A DNA stretch of 64,000 nucleotides, taken from assembly GCF_002849855.1 (NCBI RefSeq), contig NZ_CP018617.1:1-64000 (forward strand). The letters run 5' to 3'. The position numbers were made by a program, and so were the translations under genes. Below are positions 35,903 through 44,111 of the stretch, piece after piece (positions within the stretch are counted from its first letter, which is position 1; each line of letters begins with the position of its first letter). The notes under the pieces were generated by a model. The model was not told where the DNA came from, searched no databases, and saw only the letters and a program-made list of their open reading frames with translations. The DNA comes from Vibrio azureus. Its GTDB lineage: Bacteria; Pseudomonadota; Gammaproteobacteria; Enterobacterales; Vibrionaceae.

Positions 35903-36466
35903 TTACTTGGCCAAAGGCAGTAAATTAGCGGTACTGTCTACATCACAGTAACCAAACTTTAAAGCGGCCATGTAGGCTGCATGAACCTGAGCTGCGGGAA
36001 CGGTTACGCCATTGAACTCAAGGTCTAATGTCGCACATGCATCATGAGCAACATGACAATCGTAACCAAAGTCTACTGCCGCACGAGTCACGGCATCAAT
36101 ACACATGTGGCTCATTGCACCAACAATAACCAGTTTTGTTACTTGAAGTTCTTCTAGCTTAGCTTGAAGCTCTGTGTCTCTAAAGCTGTTGATTTGATGC
36201 TTTAAAATCACTGTTTCACCTTCAATGGGTGCAACACTGCTGTGGATCTGTGCCCCTTCTGAATTTGGTAGGAAGAAAGGTGCCTCTTCACTTGGAAATT
36301 CGTGTCTTACATGGATAACAGGTAAACCTTTTTGACGAAACGCGTTAAGCAACTGAGAGGCATTTTGTGCGGCAGCTTCTGTACCAGATAGTGCCCATTT
36401 AGCACCAGAGTATGTTGGGTAGTAGTCATTTTGAAAATCAATCAATAATAAAGCAGTATTAGACAT
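35903..36466 (-). CDS. Cysteine hydrolase, isochorismatase family
   Basis: A 187-residue hydrolase from ATG 36466 (AGAGAA upstream); the frame extends to 36574 but those residues overlap the divergent gene's start. The catalytic triad is visible: Asp in LLIDFQNDYY, Lys in VILKHQINSF, and Cys in AMSHMCIDAVTRAAVDFGY. The family hydrolyses amide or ether bonds in small molecules such as nicotinamide or isochorismate. It is cotranscribed with the ABM gene and divergent from a GlxA-type regulator, which likely controls it. Confidence 0.88.
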   Translation of the reverse strand: MSNTALLLIDFQNDYYPTYSGAKWALSGTEAAAQNASQLLNAFRQKGLPVIHVRHEFPSEEAPFFLPNSEGAQIHSSVAPIEGETVILKHQINSFRDTELQAKLEELQVTKLVIVGAMSHMCIDAVTRAAVDFGYDCHVAHDACATLDLEFNGVTVPAAQVHAAYMAALKFGYCDVDSTANLLPLAK

Positions 36467-36524
36467 AATAAGTTCTCTTTTATTTTGTTGTTCAGAGTTG
36501 ATGGGACTATTATGCGAAATAACA

Positions 36525-36539
36525 ATCGGTGACACCGAT
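36525..36539. promoter_or_regulatory. 15-bp perfect palindrome, likely operator of the GlxA-type regulator
   Basis: ATCGGTGACACCGAT is a perfect palindrome around a central A. It sits in the 100-bp space between the divergent cysteine hydrolase and regulator genes, 28 bp before the regulator start. Position and symmetry suggest an operator for one or both promoters. Confidence 0.5.
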
Positions 36540-36567
36540 GGCAAAATTGACATAAAGCAGTTCAAAA

Positions 36568-37509
36568 ATGACAAAAGTAATTCAAATTCAAATTATTGAC
36601 TATCCAGACGCCTTACAGAGCGCCATCTTCGGCCTTAAAGAGCTGTTTCTCATGGCCAATGACATACTTCTCAAAGAGAACTACCCGGTTCAATTTGAAG
36701 TCAGCTTGTTGTCTTGCCGTGATTCAAATAACCTGCACTTTCTAGAAGCTCAACCCAACGCCGTACATTTGTTGATCATTCCACCCAGTCTTGGCGGCGA
36801 ATATTATCTCTCCCCTCCTCCAGAAATGCTCCAGTATCTAAAACAGGCTCACACCCATGGCACACAACTATGCTCAGCCTGTGCTGGTACCTTTATCCTC
36901 GCTAAAACCGGTATGTTAGATGGCCGCTCCGCCACAACTCACTGGCAGTTTGCACAAGACTTTAGGACTGCTTTTCCTCAGATATCATTAAAAGTTGAAA
37001 GCTTACTGGTTAATGAAGGTGATATTTTGACCGCTGGTGGTTTAATGTCTTGGGTCGATTTAGGGCTTGAAATTGTCGCCCAACTGACTAAGCCTCATAT
37101 TATGCGTCAGCTAGGTAAGTTTCTGATTGTTGATACAGCTCGAAGAGAACAGCGTTACTACGAAAGCTTTATTCCTAAGTTTGATCATGGTAATGGTGTC
37201 ATTATAAAGGTACAGCATCATTTACAAACTCATTACAGCGATGCACTGACCATCGCTCAGTTGGCACAGATAGCTTTTATGAGCGAGCGCACTTTTTTAC
37301 GCCAATTTACTCAGGCAACAGGGTTAAAACCCACTCAATACATTCAGCGGTTAAGAGTACAAAAAGCATGTGAACAGTTGGAAGCCTCCTCATTAAGTTT
37401 TGAAAAAATCGCTCTCAGTGTCGGCTATGAAGATGCTAATAGCTTGCGTAAGGTGTTCACAAAAATCATTGGGTTGAGCCCTTCTGCATTTAGAGCTCGA
37501 TTCGCCTAA
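36568..37509 (+). CDS. GlxA-family transcriptional regulator (DJ-1/PfpI-like plus AraC HTH)
   Basis: A 313-residue protein. Residues about 1-180 are a DJ-1/PfpI-like sensor domain with a nucleophile-elbow-like LCSACAGTFILAKTG. Residues about 210-313 are an AraC-type double helix-turn-helix (SERTFLRQFTQATGLKPTQY, then VGYEDANSLRKVFTKIIGLS). Members activate nearby catabolic genes in response to small metabolites. Divergent from the cysteine hydrolase and ABM genes, the likely targets. Confidence 0.9.
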   Translation: MTKVIQIQIIDYPDALQSAIFGLKELFLMANDILLKENYPVQFEVSLLSCRDSNNLHFLEAQPNAVHLLIIPPSLGGEYYLSPPPEMLQYLKQAHTHGTQLCSACAGTFILAKTGMLDGRSATTHWQFAQDFRTAFPQISLKVESLLVNEGDILTAGGLMSWVDLGLEIVAQLTKPHIMRQLGKFLIVDTARREQRYYESFIPKFDHGNGVIIKVQHHLQTHYSDALTIAQLAQIAFMSERTFLRQFTQATGLKPTQYIQRLRVQKACEQLEASSLSFEKIALSVGYEDANSLRKVFTKIIGLSPSAFRARFA

Positions 37510-37524
37510 CTAGAAGAGCTTAGG

Positions 37525-37590
37525 TATATACCCCAAAAACCTTCAAGATGTCTTGTTCAGAGAGACGATCTTAGCTCAGTTTGGTATATA
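37525..37590. repeat. Internally deleted copy of the palindromic repeat family
   Basis: TATATACCCCAAAAACCTTCAAG and, 40 bp on, TTTGGTATATA form degenerate terminal repeats. The inside (TTGTTCAGAGAGACGATC) retains a bit of the long element's left end. It lies between the GlxA-type regulator and the DUF2999 gene. Confidence 0.65.
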
Positions 37591-37649
37591 TCATGATGAT
37601 AGACAGTGCTACACTTACCTGAATTTTTCAGGATCGAAAAGGAAAAATA

Positions 37650-37910
37650 ATGAATCCAATTATTGCTATGTTAAAAGACAACAATATTAGCGACGAGCAA
37701 ATACAAACTATTTTCCATACCTTAACTCAAAACCCATTAGCAGCGATGGCAACGATCAGTCAACTTGGCCTACCTCAGGACAAACTACAATCACTGATGG
37801 CGCAGGTAATGCAAAACCCAGCGTTGATCAAAGAAGCTGTTGACGAATTAGGGCTAGACTTTGCAAAAGTCGAAGAAGCGAAACAAAAACTACAAGATAC
37901 ACCCAAGTGA
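37650..37910 (+). CDS. DUF2999 family protein
   Basis: An 86-residue helical protein, MNPIIAMLKDNNISDEQI through QNPLAAMATISQLGLP and QNPALIKEAVDELGLDFAKV, typical of DUF2999, which is found in vibrios and relatives. No known function. Ribosome site AAAGGA precedes ATG 37650. Its last residues (Thr-Pro-Lys) and stop codon TGA are encoded by the intergenic palindromic repeat at 37898-37930, so the natural C-terminus was probably altered by repeat insertion. Confidence 0.88.
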   Translation: MNPIIAMLKDNNISDEQIQTIFHTLTQNPLAAMATISQLGLPQDKLQSLMAQVMQNPALIKEAVDELGLDFAKVEEAKQKLQDTPK

Positions 37911-37930
37911 CTTCAAGATGCTTGGGTATA
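37898..37930. repeat. 33-bp palindromic repeat overlapping a gene end
   Basis: Mini form of the family: TACACCCAAGTGACTTCAAG followed by ATGCTTGGGTATA, a stem of about 9 bp. It overlaps the last 13 bases of the DUF2999 gene and supplies its stop codon. A second, imperfect hairpin (GGCTGACCTTAG/CTAAGGCCAGC) follows at about 37970-38003, between convergent genes. Confidence 0.8.
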
Positions 37931-38027
37931 AAACGCTTAATCCCTACGAAGTATACCTAAGTATCTTTTAGGCTGACCTTAGCACTCGTACTAAGGCCAG
38001 CTTCTCATTGAGTCGTTGCGTTATTAC

Positions 38028-39380
38028 CTACTCATCTGGACTAAAAGAAAATCTTCCTTCAACACTAAAGTGGTCTGACAGATGCCAATTCCCCCATGTA
38101 TTTGCACTTGCACGCTGCCTTAGCTTCACCGTATTGGTATTTTCTATTGCTCTACGGTGCCTAGAACTCACGAAAACATAATCTAAATACTCAATCGTTT
38201 GCCCACCTGAAAAACGTGCCGCGGCGTAAGGATTGATTCGAGGATCAAACGTTGCGTCTACATAACCCAAATACTGAGGTGGGTCCACTTCTAGGGTGGC
38301 AAGCATCAAGAGATATTCGGTAAAGTCTTCGTTCTTATTAATGTTAAAGTCACCCGCATAGATTACGGCTTCATTGGTTGGGATCTGTTTGGACAACATA
38401 AAGGTTCTCAACAAACCCAGTTGAAGGCGACGTAGCCTATGAGCTGCAGGTGTATCAAAAGAGGCTAAATGAGTGTTAAACACATGATAAATAACACCAC
38501 CTTTGCTGATTTTGGTATAGACAATACCTTTATCAGCGTAGCAATCAGTGCCGGAACAGTGATCAAAAACAATCGCATCAGTCTCTAAAATCGGGTAACG
38601 ACTTAAAGTCACCACACCACCATCATACATCGCCATGCTATCGCCTCCTACCACATCGGTGCGATAAGCATATTCAAGACTTAATCGATCAAAGAGCTCT
38701 TCGCGGTCATTAGAGAAAGCTTCTTGCAGTGTCAGTACATCGTACCCAGATAAATTATGATCCATTAGAGCCGCTCTTTCAATGATATCGGATGAGACTG
38801 ATGGAATCATCCATAGGTTATAACTCGCGATTTGGAGGATATTTTCATCATATTCCATCTCGGCGATATCATGCTCACAAACTACATAGTCAATATCATC
38901 AAAGCTAGATGTATAGACTGCTTTTACAGCGAATTCAGTGTGATGACCGTCTTCTCCATATAACTCGACAACATAAGGGTAATAATCTGTTTTAAGCTCT
39001 CTATTTTTAAAACCATAAGAAATGGTCGTCCCTGCACCATGCCCTAACAAGCGCATCTGCCCTAAAGGTGCGTTGGCCATCTCTTGCCAATCGCCTTGTG
39101 CATTTTGAAAACGTGTTTCAAAGTAATAATCATAAGTTGCACCATTTTCAATCCCATAATAGCGATTAAATTCAGCGACTTTAACCCTCTGATAAGGTGG
39201 AATAATTAAGTTTTCATCCATCAATCGATACTGGTAGCCTTTTTCAACTGGAGCGGTGGTGTCGACCAAAACCTGAACGGTGATAGGTTTATTGGTTCTA
39301 TTTGTGTAATACACAGAAGTGGCAAAAGCTTGAAACGTGAGTATCCACAACACGGTGGATATAATTATTGATTTAATCAT
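38028..39380 (-). CDS. Secreted sphingomyelinase C-type phosphodiesterase
   Basis: A 450-residue exported protein with a signal peptide (about 1-20). Residues about 21-180 are a beta-rich N-terminal domain. Residues about 184-450 form a neutral-sphingomyelinase/EEP fold: IASYNLWMIP, LTLQEAFSND (metal-binding Glu), HVFNTHLASFD, YAGDFNINKNED (Asp/Asn) and HLSDHFSVEG (catalytic Asp-His). The family hydrolyses sphingomyelin to ceramide and phosphocholine and many members are haemolysins. Start ATG 39380 has GAGGATAATA upstream. It shares the catalytic fold, but not the Ig-like repeats, with the lipoprotein at 29386-34059. Confidence 0.88.
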   Translation of the reverse strand: MIKSIIISTVLWILTFQAFATSVYYTNRTNKPITVQVLVDTTAPVEKGYQYRLMDENLIIPPYQRVKVAEFNRYYGIENGATYDYYFETRFQNAQGDWQEMANAPLGQMRLLGHGAGTTISYGFKNRELKTDYYPYVVELYGEDGHHTEFAVKAVYTSSFDDIDYVVCEHDIAEMEYDENILQIASYNLWMIPSVSSDIIERAALMDHNLSGYDVLTLQEAFSNDREELFDRLSLEYAYRTDVVGGDSMAMYDGGVVTLSRYPILETDAIVFDHCSGTDCYADKGIVYTKISKGGVIYHVFNTHLASFDTPAAHRLRRLQLGLLRTFMLSKQIPTNEAVIYAGDFNINKNEDFTEYLLMLATLEVDPPQYLGYVDATFDPRINPYAAARFSGGQTIEYLDYVFVSSRHRRAIENTNTVKLRQRASANTWGNWHLSDHFSVEGRFSFSPDE

Positions 39381-39705
39381 TATTATCCTCTTTACATTTT
39401 TTTAACATACTTCCATTTTTCAATAAAGCTTCAGCACAAAAGTTAATCAATTTAACCGGATTAAAAGTGTGAGATTCGATTGAATTGTGTTCTTTTTATT
39501 AGAAAAATGTAACGTTAATTTGTTTTGTTATTAAATGTAATAACAATAAAATCAATTAATTACGGTAAGCCACGCAAACAAAAACCAACTTATACTCAAG
39601 TGACCTCAGATGCTTGATTCAGAGCTCAGAGCATCTCGCTGAACACAGCATCTAGGGGCACCTAGGTATAAATTAAGAAAACATTGGTCTCGAGTGGCAT
39701 TGTGT
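39381..39705. repeat. Spacer with an 80-bp internally deleted MITE copy (39591-39670)
   Basis: TATACTCAAGTGACCTCAGA joined to CTGAACACAGCATCTAGGGG and ending CCTAGGTATA: both ends of the long element are present while the middle 200 bp are missing. The remainder (39381-39590) is AT-rich and holds the promoter of the sphingomyelinase gene; nothing else recognised. Confidence 0.7.
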
Positions 39706-41169
39706 TCATGGCCGAATCAAATAGCGTAACTGTTCAATAATGACTTTACCAACCCCTGTTTCATCAAAAACTCCACACATACTGACACGATCTTCTTTAA
39801 CCACTAAATCACATACGAACTGACCATCAAATCGGTTAGGCTTATTCAGGGGTATACTTAAATTAAGTGCCGTTTTTTTTACCTTTCGATTTTCTAACTT
39901 CATTTCATAACCAATAATGTTTAGCTCTAATGACTCTTTAGGGAAGAGCACATCATAACTTTGCTCCCAATCAATGACGGAGTCTTGCCAAGTCAGGTTG
40001 GCTACTTGCTCAATATAATTACAAGGCTGCTCTGAATATAATTGGCAATCTGGATCAGCAGGTTCAAAGCAACTCGTCCAACGATAAGTATTAGCGCAAC
40101 TCTCCAGCACATCTCGGTACATTTGTTCTGTTAAGGCACACGTTTGTGCAATATCCCAATATTGGCACTGTTCTGAGTGAGTAAAAGCCATAAATCGATG
40201 CCATTTTTTGATGGCCAATCTTGCAGGGCGATAGTCTTTAAATGCTTGCCAATACTCCATTCCTTCTGGTATCAAATAAGTGGATGTTTGATAACTAATG
40301 ATATTGTGACGTTGGCTAGTGCTTGTTTCAAATTCTCTTAATTTTTCAGCGAAATTCAATAGATTCGTATCAGATAGAACCATTAGGTCTCCGGAAACAT
40401 GGGCCTTGATCTTAATCTCATAATCTTGCTGATACTGGCGATATTGCTCTAATACTTCAGTATCGGCTGAACCGGAGATCAACATCATATAGCTGGCTGA
40501 AATTTTCGCAGCGGTCTCAGCAACATCCTTCTTTTGTTGAGTCTTTGATTTTACCTGCAATAGTAGAGAAAGCTCACGTCCATATTGAATACCATCGACT
40601 AATACATCACCGCATATATTCCTAAAATTTGTCTTACTGATGTTCGTATTCGCTTGCAAGAGCGCCAAAGCTCTAGGGTCTATTGTTGGCCAAGCGTCAT
40701 TAATTAACGTGTAGGTTTTCTCTTGGATCACAAAAGCCACAGTGTTGTTTTGCTCTAGATTTTGAAAGCTATTCGACATATCTCGCTTGAATTGAGTGGA
40801 GGCCGAAAAATTGCCGTAACTTCCTTCAGCGTTAATAGAAAGATCAGCTGAGAAGAACTCTTCCACTTCTGACTTACTTGATACCACTCGTCCTTCAACA
40901 TAGCGGCTTAGATTATCGACTCTTTGGAAGCTTTGGTCACTCAAACACCGATTTCTTGTCGGTCGCTCAGTGACTAAATTAAACCCATACCCTAATTGAT
41001 TACCATTTAGCCGTTTATTTGAGCCATTTAAAGCATTGATTTCTGATGGGTTTAGCGGTTGATATTGTGCTTTTTTCCATAAACTATTGACGAATGCTGG
41101 TTCCAACATTGCGCAGACCGCTTGATTGACAAAAGCAATACATAAGCAAAACATCACTAATAATTTCAT
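39706..41169 (-). CDS. Exported hypothetical protein, possibly MACPF-like fold
   Basis: A 487-residue protein with signal peptide (about 1-19, VCA-M). The middle region resembles bacterial membrane-attack-complex/perforin-like proteins in layout: LGYGFNLVTERP at the start, then SKSEVEEFFSADLSINAEGS with small-residue strands (SYGNFSAST), and CGDVLVDGIQYGRELSLLLQ followed by an amphipathic helical stretch. The last 150 residues contain eight cysteines in a separate domain. I see no diagnostic MACPF signature, so this is a weak call. It is upstream of the sphingomyelinase gene on the same strand, 325 bp away, so the two may act together on host membranes. Confidence 0.45.
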   Translation of the reverse strand: MKLLVMFCLCIAFVNQAVCAMLEPAFVNSLWKKAQYQPLNPSEINALNGSNKRLNGNQLGYGFNLVTERPTRNRCLSDQSFQRVDNLSRYVEGRVVSSKSEVEEFFSADLSINAEGSYGNFSASTQFKRDMSNSFQNLEQNNTVAFVIQEKTYTLINDAWPTIDPRALALLQANTNISKTNFRNICGDVLVDGIQYGRELSLLLQVKSKTQQKKDVAETAAKISASYMMLISGSADTEVLEQYRQYQQDYEIKIKAHVSGDLMVLSDTNLLNFAEKLREFETSTSQRHNIISYQTSTYLIPEGMEYWQAFKDYRPARLAIKKWHRFMAFTHSEQCQYWDIAQTCALTEQMYRDVLESCANTYRWTSCFEPADPDCQLYSEQPCNYIEQVANLTWQDSVIDWEQSYDVLFPKESLELNIIGYEMKLENRKVKKTALNLSIPLNKPNRFDGQFVCDLVVKEDRVSMCGVFDETGVGKVIIEQLRYLIRP

Positions 41170-41327
41170 TATTTTTATATCCTTACCTTAGAAGACAAGT
41201 GATATTTAATGCGATAGTTCACTTTTATTCACACTTAAAGTAAACAAAATGTGATCAATGTGTAACCAAACCCCATGGTGAAATTTCTATATTTAGTGAC
41301 ATAGAGCAAATATTAACAAAAGAGACA

Positions 41328-41378
41328 TTACGGAATATCATTTTATTTAACGTAGATCACAGTATATACATTCCGTAA
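41328..41378. promoter_or_regulatory. Inverted repeat upstream of the YdcF-type gene
   Basis: TTACGGAAT and ATTCCGTAA are perfect 9-bp arms 33 bp apart, 57 bp before ATG 41435. The spacing suggests a regulator-binding site with two half-sites rather than a hairpin. Confidence 0.35.
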
Positions 41379-41434
41379 AATTAGACTACCTTCCTGCCAT
41401 CAAGTGGCTCTCAAATAATAATTAGGACTCCATT

Positions 41435-42532
41435 ATGAAAAAAAGTGTTTTTGCTATCGCCCTTGGTAGCATCTTGAGCCTTAGTGCTGCTCCTCATCTT
41501 TTTGCCAGCCAAGAGCCAACAGCTCACTCCTCTGTCAGCTATGCGCAACTGGTGACAAAACGCCAAGTCGTTGATCAGCTTTTGAATGACGCCGTGACCG
41601 CTTTTAAATCACCGGCTCGTATTTCACATGCAGGATTTACAGCAAAAATGCCAAGTAATATGGAGATTGTCACTCATCGCTTATTAGAAGCCTATCAGTT
41701 GGAACCTTACCGTACTGATCTGTTAATTTCTGCGGCCAACGCTGAAATTTATAACAAGAACGTAGATAGAGCGATTGAATTATTTGAACAAGCTTTAACC
41801 GTGGCGCCTGATGATGTGGATTTACACGCTTACCTTGCTGTTTGGCAACGTTTCAAGGGAGATAAACCAAAGTCACAACAGCACATGGCAACTCTAACTA
41901 AGCTAAATCCAGGCAAAGCAGCGGATATCGAAAAGATGTTTGCTACTATCGATCGAGTACTTGCCACGCCTTTAAAAGAAAAGCCACAGACCAATAAGTT
42001 AGATAATAAAGGGGCCATTGTTACTCTTGGCTACGCTTTAAACCCTGATGGCTCAATGCATGATATCTTGATTGCACGCCTGCAAACGACACTTGAAATG
42101 GCCAAGGCAGCGCCTGACGCAATTATTATACTAACTGGTGGTGTACCTAAGAATCATAAAACCGAAGGTAAATTAATGGCAGACTGGTTAATCGAACATG
42201 GAGTCAACAAAGATCGTATTATCGAGGAAAACTACGCCACCAGTACTGTCGGAAATGCACTGTACAGCAGCTATGCATTAGCACGCCACGGTATCAAACA
42301 TGCAACAATCATCAGCTCTGCCAGTCATGTTCGTCGTGGACAAACTCTATTTGAAATTGCCAGTTGGCAAACAGGCCCACAAGGGATCACATTTGATACG
42401 GTGAGCTACCCTGACAGACCTTTACATGAATTGCAAAATGCCAGCGAAAATGAATTACTTGGTATTTACCGTGATGCATTGAGAACTTATGGGATGTGGA
42501 GTTACCGTTCTTATCCACTCGAATCTCGCTAA
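41435..42532 (+). CDS. YdcF/SanA/ElyC-family (DUF218) protein with TPR region
   Basis: A 365-residue exported protein with signal peptide (about 1-24, LFA-S). Residues about 80-160 look like tetratricopeptide repeats (NVDRAIELFEQALTVAPDD). Residues about 190-345 are a DUF218 domain: IVTLGYALNPDGS, IILTGGVPKNHKTEG, ADWLIEHGVNKDRIIEENYA, STVGNALYS and IISSASHVRRG. Such proteins act in envelope maintenance, with biochemical activity poorly defined. Strong spacing of TAGGACTCCATT before the ATG. Confidence 0.85.
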   Translation: MKKSVFAIALGSILSLSAAPHLFASQEPTAHSSVSYAQLVTKRQVVDQLLNDAVTAFKSPARISHAGFTAKMPSNMEIVTHRLLEAYQLEPYRTDLLISAANAEIYNKNVDRAIELFEQALTVAPDDVDLHAYLAVWQRFKGDKPKSQQHMATLTKLNPGKAADIEKMFATIDRVLATPLKEKPQTNKLDNKGAIVTLGYALNPDGSMHDILIARLQTTLEMAKAAPDAIIILTGGVPKNHKTEGKLMADWLIEHGVNKDRIIEENYATSTVGNALYSSYALARHGIKHATIISSASHVRRGQTLFEIASWQTGPQGITFDTVSYPDRPLHELQNASENELLGIYRDALRTYGMWSYRSYPLESR

Positions 42533-42573
42533 CAAAGATTCCGATCATTTAGAACTTTCACTATTCCATTTTT

Positions 42574-42625
42574 ATATAGCCTCAAGATGCCTTATTCAGA
42601 GCATTTTGAGGTTATTTGGGAATAA
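42574..42625. repeat. Degenerate short copy of the palindromic repeat
   Basis: TATAGCCTCAAGATGCCTTA pairs with TTTTGAGGTTATTTGGGAAT at the other end. It lies 40 bp after the YdcF-type gene. Confidence 0.6.
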
Positions 42626-42720
42626 TACATTTATTTTATAAATATCACATTCTTGCTCTTTCAAATAAAAAATAAAATTAATATACTTCTCACTCTTTAA
42701 TTACAAAATCCAAAACTAAT

Positions 42721-43410
42721 ATGTCAACTTTAGGCCATATCAATGCTGTTTTAGCGGGTAAAGCACTTCCCTATGCCCATCAGTCACTCAGCGCAATCAA
42801 TAAGAAAATACTCTCTGGCCGTCACTATGTTTCGACGCTTGGGTTACTGCAAGATGAACAAGGCGATCCTCGCTTTCATGGAGGCCTACAAAAAGCGCTT
42901 CATATCTATCCCAGTGAACACTATGCGTTTTGGCAACAAATACTTGGTCCGTTACCCGTCATTAAAACCGTGGGGGCATTTGGGGAGAATTTAAGTTCGT
43001 CAGGAGTCACTGAATCCACCATTTGCCTCAATGACAAAATTCGTATTGGTTCAACTTTACTGGAAGTCTCTCAAGGGCGCATGCCCTGCTGGAAACTGAA
43101 TGTAAGATTTGACCAACATGATATGGCCAAAAAACTGCAAGATACCCTAAAAACAGGGTGGTACTTCAGGGTACTCGAAGAAGGTGAGATTGGTGTTGGT
43201 GATGAGATTATCTTGTGTGAGAGACTCTATCCTGAATGGTCAATTGCAACGATCATGCGTATCGTTTTTGAAGGCAGCCTTGACCGCCAGAAACTAGAGC
43301 AACTACTGAGCCTCCCACTGGTTGACTCTTGGCGTAAAGTTGTCGAGCAACGTTTGCACTCTGGCCAACTTGAAGATTGGAGCCCACGCCTAATCGGACC
43401 TACGGCATAA
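42721..43410 (+). CDS. MOSC-domain protein, YiiM-like
   Basis: A 229-residue soluble protein. The MOSC (molybdenum cofactor sulfurase C-terminal) domain spans about 20-165, with FHGGLQKALHIYPSEHY, GAFGENLSSSG and the likely cofactor-binding Cys in SQGRMPCWKL. C-terminal residues about 170-220 form the short helical 3-alpha region of YiiM-type proteins. E. coli YiiM reduces N-hydroxylated compounds. Start ATG 42721 has no strong ribosome site. Confidence 0.88.
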   Translation: MSTLGHINAVLAGKALPYAHQSLSAINKKILSGRHYVSTLGLLQDEQGDPRFHGGLQKALHIYPSEHYAFWQQILGPLPVIKTVGAFGENLSSSGVTESTICLNDKIRIGSTLLEVSQGRMPCWKLNVRFDQHDMAKKLQDTLKTGWYFRVLEEGEIGVGDEIILCERLYPEWSIATIMRIVFEGSLDRQKLEQLLSLPLVDSWRKVVEQRLHSGQLEDWSPRLIGPTA

Positions 43411-43786
43411 AACTCAATGTTCTTCAAAGTTGTAACAACCAGAGTGATTTGGCCATAAAGAGCGCAGTAAAATTTGTGTCATCACTCGCAAAATTAATCA
43501 CTCATTAAAAATACTTCACGTAATAGTTTTACGTTTTTTTATATTTTATAAATAGCTTTTTCATAATCATAGAATAACAACACTATCATCAGCTGAATTT
43601 CTATGACATATCCCTTGATAAATAAGGTTGTTTGAAGGGCCAGATTCACATTAGTGCAATAAAAATAGAGCTAAAATTAGCTTATACCCAAGTAGCGTTA
43701 AGCTAATTAGTTACCTGTCCCCAAGTATTTTCAAGAAACTTGGAGATCAATAACGGTTTTTAGTCACTAAGTAGTAGGAGGTTGTT
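43411..43786. other. Gene-free stretch with one repeat half-site
   Basis: AT-rich spacer. At about 43683 there is the left end TATACCCAAGTAGCGTTAAG, and at 43721-43745 CCCCAAGTATTTTCAAG..ACTTGG forms a small hairpin. These may be a rearranged copy of the palindromic repeat. The promoter of the zinc-ribbon gene should be here. No other gene seen. Confidence 0.45.
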
Positions 43787-43963
43787 ATGGAAAAGTATTG
43801 CCCAATATGTCAAACAGAAATGATTGATCGCAGTAATTACTTCATCTGCCCAAGAAACAATATTGGTGAATGTATTTATGATGGCTACGAAGATAAAAAT
43901 ATAGAATACCAATATAATGCCTACACAAATCAATATGAAATTGAAACGGTCACATTGGTTTAA
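43787..43963 (+). CDS. Small zinc-ribbon protein, 58 aa
   Basis: ATG 43787 follows a strong ribosome-binding site (TAGGAGGTTGTT). The 58-residue product has four cysteines in a zinc-ribbon pattern: CPIC at residues 5-8, then Cys21 in FICPRN and Cys29 in GECIYDG, followed by an acidic, tyrosine-rich tail. No partner gene is adjacent on the same strand. The strong ribosome site and the paired cysteines make it a credible gene; family not recognised. Confidence 0.7.
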   Translation: MEKYCPICQTEMIDRSNYFICPRNNIGECIYDGYEDKNIEYQYNAYTNQYEIETVTLV

Positions 43964-44042
43964 TACTGAAGTATGGGTTTAATACCGAAGTATATTGAGC
44001 TAAATAACCTTCTCACAGAGGTCATAAATCTCTATTGATGAA

Positions 44043-44074
44043 TATACCCAAGTAACACAAGATGCTTGGGTATA
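44043..44074. repeat. 32-bp palindromic repeat (mini form)
   Basis: TATACCCAAGTAACACAAGA then TGCTTGGGTATA. It sits between the zinc-ribbon gene (plus) and the end of the CtlX-like gene (minus), a position where it could terminate both transcripts. Confidence 0.8.
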
Positions 44075-44111
44075 GCCGTCTATCTTTATCACAGAATATC
44101 GCATTGTACTG

